Shown: one piece after another, positions 23,155 through 24,658 of the stretch
How positions within the stretch are numbered: the stretch's first letter is position 1
Layout: every line of letters starts with the position of its first letter
Assembly (NCBI GenBank): GCA_964472785.1
Contig: CAYYMH010000060.1
Span: forward strand, 1-24,658
DNA length: 24,658 nucleotides
Direction: 5' to 3'
Source: CAYYMH01 sp964472785
GTDB taxonomy: Bacteria; Zhuqueibacterota; Zhuqueibacteria; Thermofontimicrobiales; Thermofontimicrobiaceae
The notes under the pieces: generated by a model
Databases searched by the model: none
What the model saw: only the letters and a program-made list of their open reading frames with translations
Told to the model about the DNA's origin: nothing
Translations under genes and position numbers: made by a program

Positions 23155-23203
23155 GTATTTTTAAAATCTAAATTAGCTTCTGTACTTTTTGATTTTGAAC
23201 CGA

Positions 23204-24334
23204 TTAGAAAACATAAGATAGTGAAAGTCGATTGGCCAGTCTATTGGTTTCACCACTCAGGAAGTAAGGTCCGTCAAAAAACATACCTTCGTTGAAAGAT
23301 GCGTCAAACAGAAAACTACCGAATTTGATACCAAAGCCCAGGCTGAACCCAAATCTGGAATCACGTGCGCTGGTGGTTGTCTCTTTACCACCGTCTGGTT
23401 TGGTAGATTCTGACTCGATCACACAGACCTGGGAGGCGCCAACACGAGCGATGAACCAGGAAGAAACATGAGACTCCAGACCTAAATATAAACCGGGTAA
23501 GGTGATCTCACTTTCTGTTGACTCTGTCCCATCTTTCACATCCTCAGTTTCTTTGTCATAAGTAAATGCCTCTAAACCTAAAACAACCAGATTTTTTTCA
23601 TCGAGTTGATAATTTAGTCCGACACCGAGAGATATTGTTAAATCGTTATATTTAGTTTCACTATCCGAGAAAGTTCCATCGTATTCTTGTTTCATTGATC
23701 CTAGAAAAAATGCACCAACCGGAACAAGCTCAAGCTGTTCTGACTGCGGGATAAATGCACGACCGATCGCGAGTAATGAAAAGCCGCCCCATTTTCGTTC
23801 CACATCTCCCATTTCATACTTTGAACCAGGAAAGTGTAAGTGAAAACCACCATCAAACTGATCATTAGAAAGACCAGCGGAAAGCCCGAAAAAGTGTGCC
23901 GATTCCGTTTCTTCTTCGATTTTATCGTTCGATAAATATTCATCCGTATAATTATCCATCGCCACAGTTAAAGCCAATCCCAGGTTTGAGCCGCCCATTT
24001 TGCTGCCCAATAAAAGCGTTGTTCCATGATCAATCTCAACATAGTTACCACTAAAAGAGTAGAGCAGTGGATCATTTAAATAAGCGCCGATAGTGAGCGA
24101 ATTAAATGGCAGCAATGCACCAATAGTATAATTTGATTCGCCATAGGAACGAAGTTCAGTGATAACCAAATTGCTGTAGGTATTCACCAATCCCGGAAAA
24201 TAGGAAATATTCGAATTATCCCGAAAGAAAAATCCGACACCTCCCATTGTTGAAACTCTCGTCTCAGAAGCAAAGCTGCTGACAGAAAAAGCAAAGATCA
24301 AAACAACGACTGCAATTACAGATAATTTTTTCAT
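23204..24334 (-). CDS. Predicted outer-membrane beta-barrel protein of unknown family
   Basis: 376 residues from the ATG preceded by GGAGGGAAAG; an in-frame TTG four codons upstream lies inside that site and is rejected. A signal peptide occupies about 1-22 (VIAVVVLIFAFSVSSFASE). The mature part consists of repeated short amphipathic strands with Gly and aromatic residues (LTISLGVGLNYQL, FGFSLGFGIKFGSFLFDASF), and acidic loops such as KDGTESTESEIT. It ends in RLSLSYVF, a C-terminal aromatic typical of BAM substrates. I do not recognise a named family; an FCB-group barrel of about 16 strands is a reasonable description. It has its own promoter at 24481-24509 and a leader of about 140 bases, and is closed by the bidirectional terminator. 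Confidence 0.72.
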   Translation of the reverse strand: MKKLSVIAVVVLIFAFSVSSFASETRVSTMGGVGFFFRDNSNISYFPGLVNTYSNLVITELRSYGESNYTIGALLPFNSLTIGAYLNDPLLYSFSGNYVEIDHGTTLLLGSKMGGSNLGLALTVAMDNYTDEYLSNDKIEEETESAHFFGLSAGLSNDQFDGGFHLHFPGSKYEMGDVERKWGGFSLLAIGRAFIPQSEQLELVPVGAFFLGSMKQEYDGTFSDSETKYNDLTISLGVGLNYQLDEKNLVVLGLEAFTYDKETEDVKDGTESTESEITLPGLYLGLESHVSSWFIARVGASQVCVIESESTKPDGGKETTTSARDSRFGFSLGFGIKFGSFLFDASFNEGMFFDGPYFLSGETNRLANRLSLSYVF

Positions 24335-24411
24335 CTTTCCCTCCAAAGTTTTGTTAAATAAAAATGAATTAGAAAATATTATTAAAGAGTGATGGTAAAA
24401 AATGTGACATT

Positions 24412-24426
24412 CCGGGTTCGTCCCGG
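24412..24426. other. GC-rich hairpin in the leader of the barrel gene
   Basis: CCGGG-TTCGT-CCCGG, extendable by one G-U and one T-A pair, stands out in an AT-rich leader about 80 bases before the barrel gene's ATG. It has no T-tract on the minus strand, so it is not a terminator. It may be an mRNA-stabilising structure or a binding site. The rest of the 324 bases from 24335 to the window end holds the promoter at 24481-24509 and repeat copy E. Confidence 0.4.
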
Positions 24427-24480
24427 GACTTCATAAATTAATGGACTGGTGAGATTGACAATATCATTAAAGACGGTGGT

Positions 24481-24509
24481 AATATAAAGTTTTTTTAACA
24501 ATAAAGCAA
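24481..24509 (-). promoter_or_regulatory. Predicted promoter for the minus-strand barrel gene
   Basis: On the minus strand, TTGCTT (24504-24509) and TATATT (24481-24486) are separated by 17 bases. The same TTGCNT-N17-TATWWT form is seen before the DUF456 operon and the transporter gene. The expected leader is about 140 bases. Confidence 0.5.
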
Positions 24510-24609
24510 GGAAAATTAGACACTTTTGTCATATTTAAATAATAATGGAAACAACGGTTGAATGGTTAATCTGCTGATATTAAAGGAATAAGGTAAGGAA
24601 TTGTGTACC

Positions 24610-24658
24610 TATTCAGGCTTTAGAAAAATGCCACCGAGACACAGAGGGATCAGAGATA
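24610..24658. repeat. Dispersed palindromic repeat, copy E (left arm, cut by window end)
   Basis: TATTCAGGCTTTAG leads after a few bases to TGCCACCGAGACACAGAGG. This is the cleanest example of the arm consensus. The facing arm would lie beyond the window. Confidence 0.6.

Noticed and set aside
22971..23171. 66-residue open frame after the P-loop gene, and a 62-residue one at 3838-4026
   Set aside because: Both run across dispersed repeat copies (D and A) and have no coding signature.
24409..24428. tRNA T-arm-like hairpin (CCGGG-TTCGT-CCCGG)
   Set aside because: The loop is two bases short of a T-loop, and no acceptor, D-arm or anticodon arm is found around it.
1..24658. CRISPR array, prophage, integrase or transposase genes
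   Set aside because: No regularly spaced direct repeats and no proteins with such motifs were seen on either strand.

Overview
The window looks like a chromosomal segment of a Gram-negative member of the FCB superphylum, most like Calditrichota or candidate phylum KSB1. This is inferred from protein architecture, not from a marker gene. The clues are a GWxTD-domain protein, a secreted DUF3160 protein ending in a type IX-style 'FPNPFNPETT' sorting domain, a FadL/PorV-like outer-membrane barrel, a Tyr-rich lipoprotein and a PAS kinase/sigma-54 regulator pair. Base composition is moderately AT-rich with AT-rich gaps. I see no rRNA, tRNA, CRISPR array, integrase, transposase or phage genes.

Layout. 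From 187 to 10697 every gene is on the minus strand: a TtcA-like tRNA thiolase preceded in the same operon by an exported TPR protein; L-lactate dehydrogenase; a URO-D/corrinoid-methyltransferase-fold protein behind a palindromic operator; a solitary RhuM-family protein; a secreted DUF3160 protein; and an exported protein with two PDZ domains. At about 10.7-10.96 kb the orientation flips. A plus-strand operon follows: DUF456 membrane protein, cytosolic PAS histidine kinase, and NtrC-type sigma-54 activator, the last two overlapping by 8 bases. Next come an envelope block (Tyr/Trp-rich lipoprotein and FadL-like barrel, then a GWxTD-TPR protein and an RmlD-like reductase), a GlpT-family organophosphate transporter and an orphan P-loop protein. 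A bidirectional terminator separates these from a minus-strand predicted beta-barrel protein.

Regulatory sequence is readable. Five TTGnnn-N17-TAnnnT promoters are proposed (TPR-ttcA, DUF456 operon, GWxTD, transporter, last barrel gene), along with four convincing intrinsic terminators. The GWxTD promoter appears nested inside the terminator of the preceding barrel gene.

The most notable non-coding signal is a dispersed palindromic repeat. Its arms resemble TATTCAG-N(0-16)-TGCCACnnAGnCACnnAGA and face each other around unrelated cores. There are four complete or near-complete pairs and one cut off at the window end, all intergenic. I found no complete undescribed system that I could defend. 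The best leads are the repeat family, the Tyr-rich lipoprotein/barrel/GWxTD envelope cluster, the promoter-in-terminator, the operator at the URO-D-like gene and the orphan P-loop protein.
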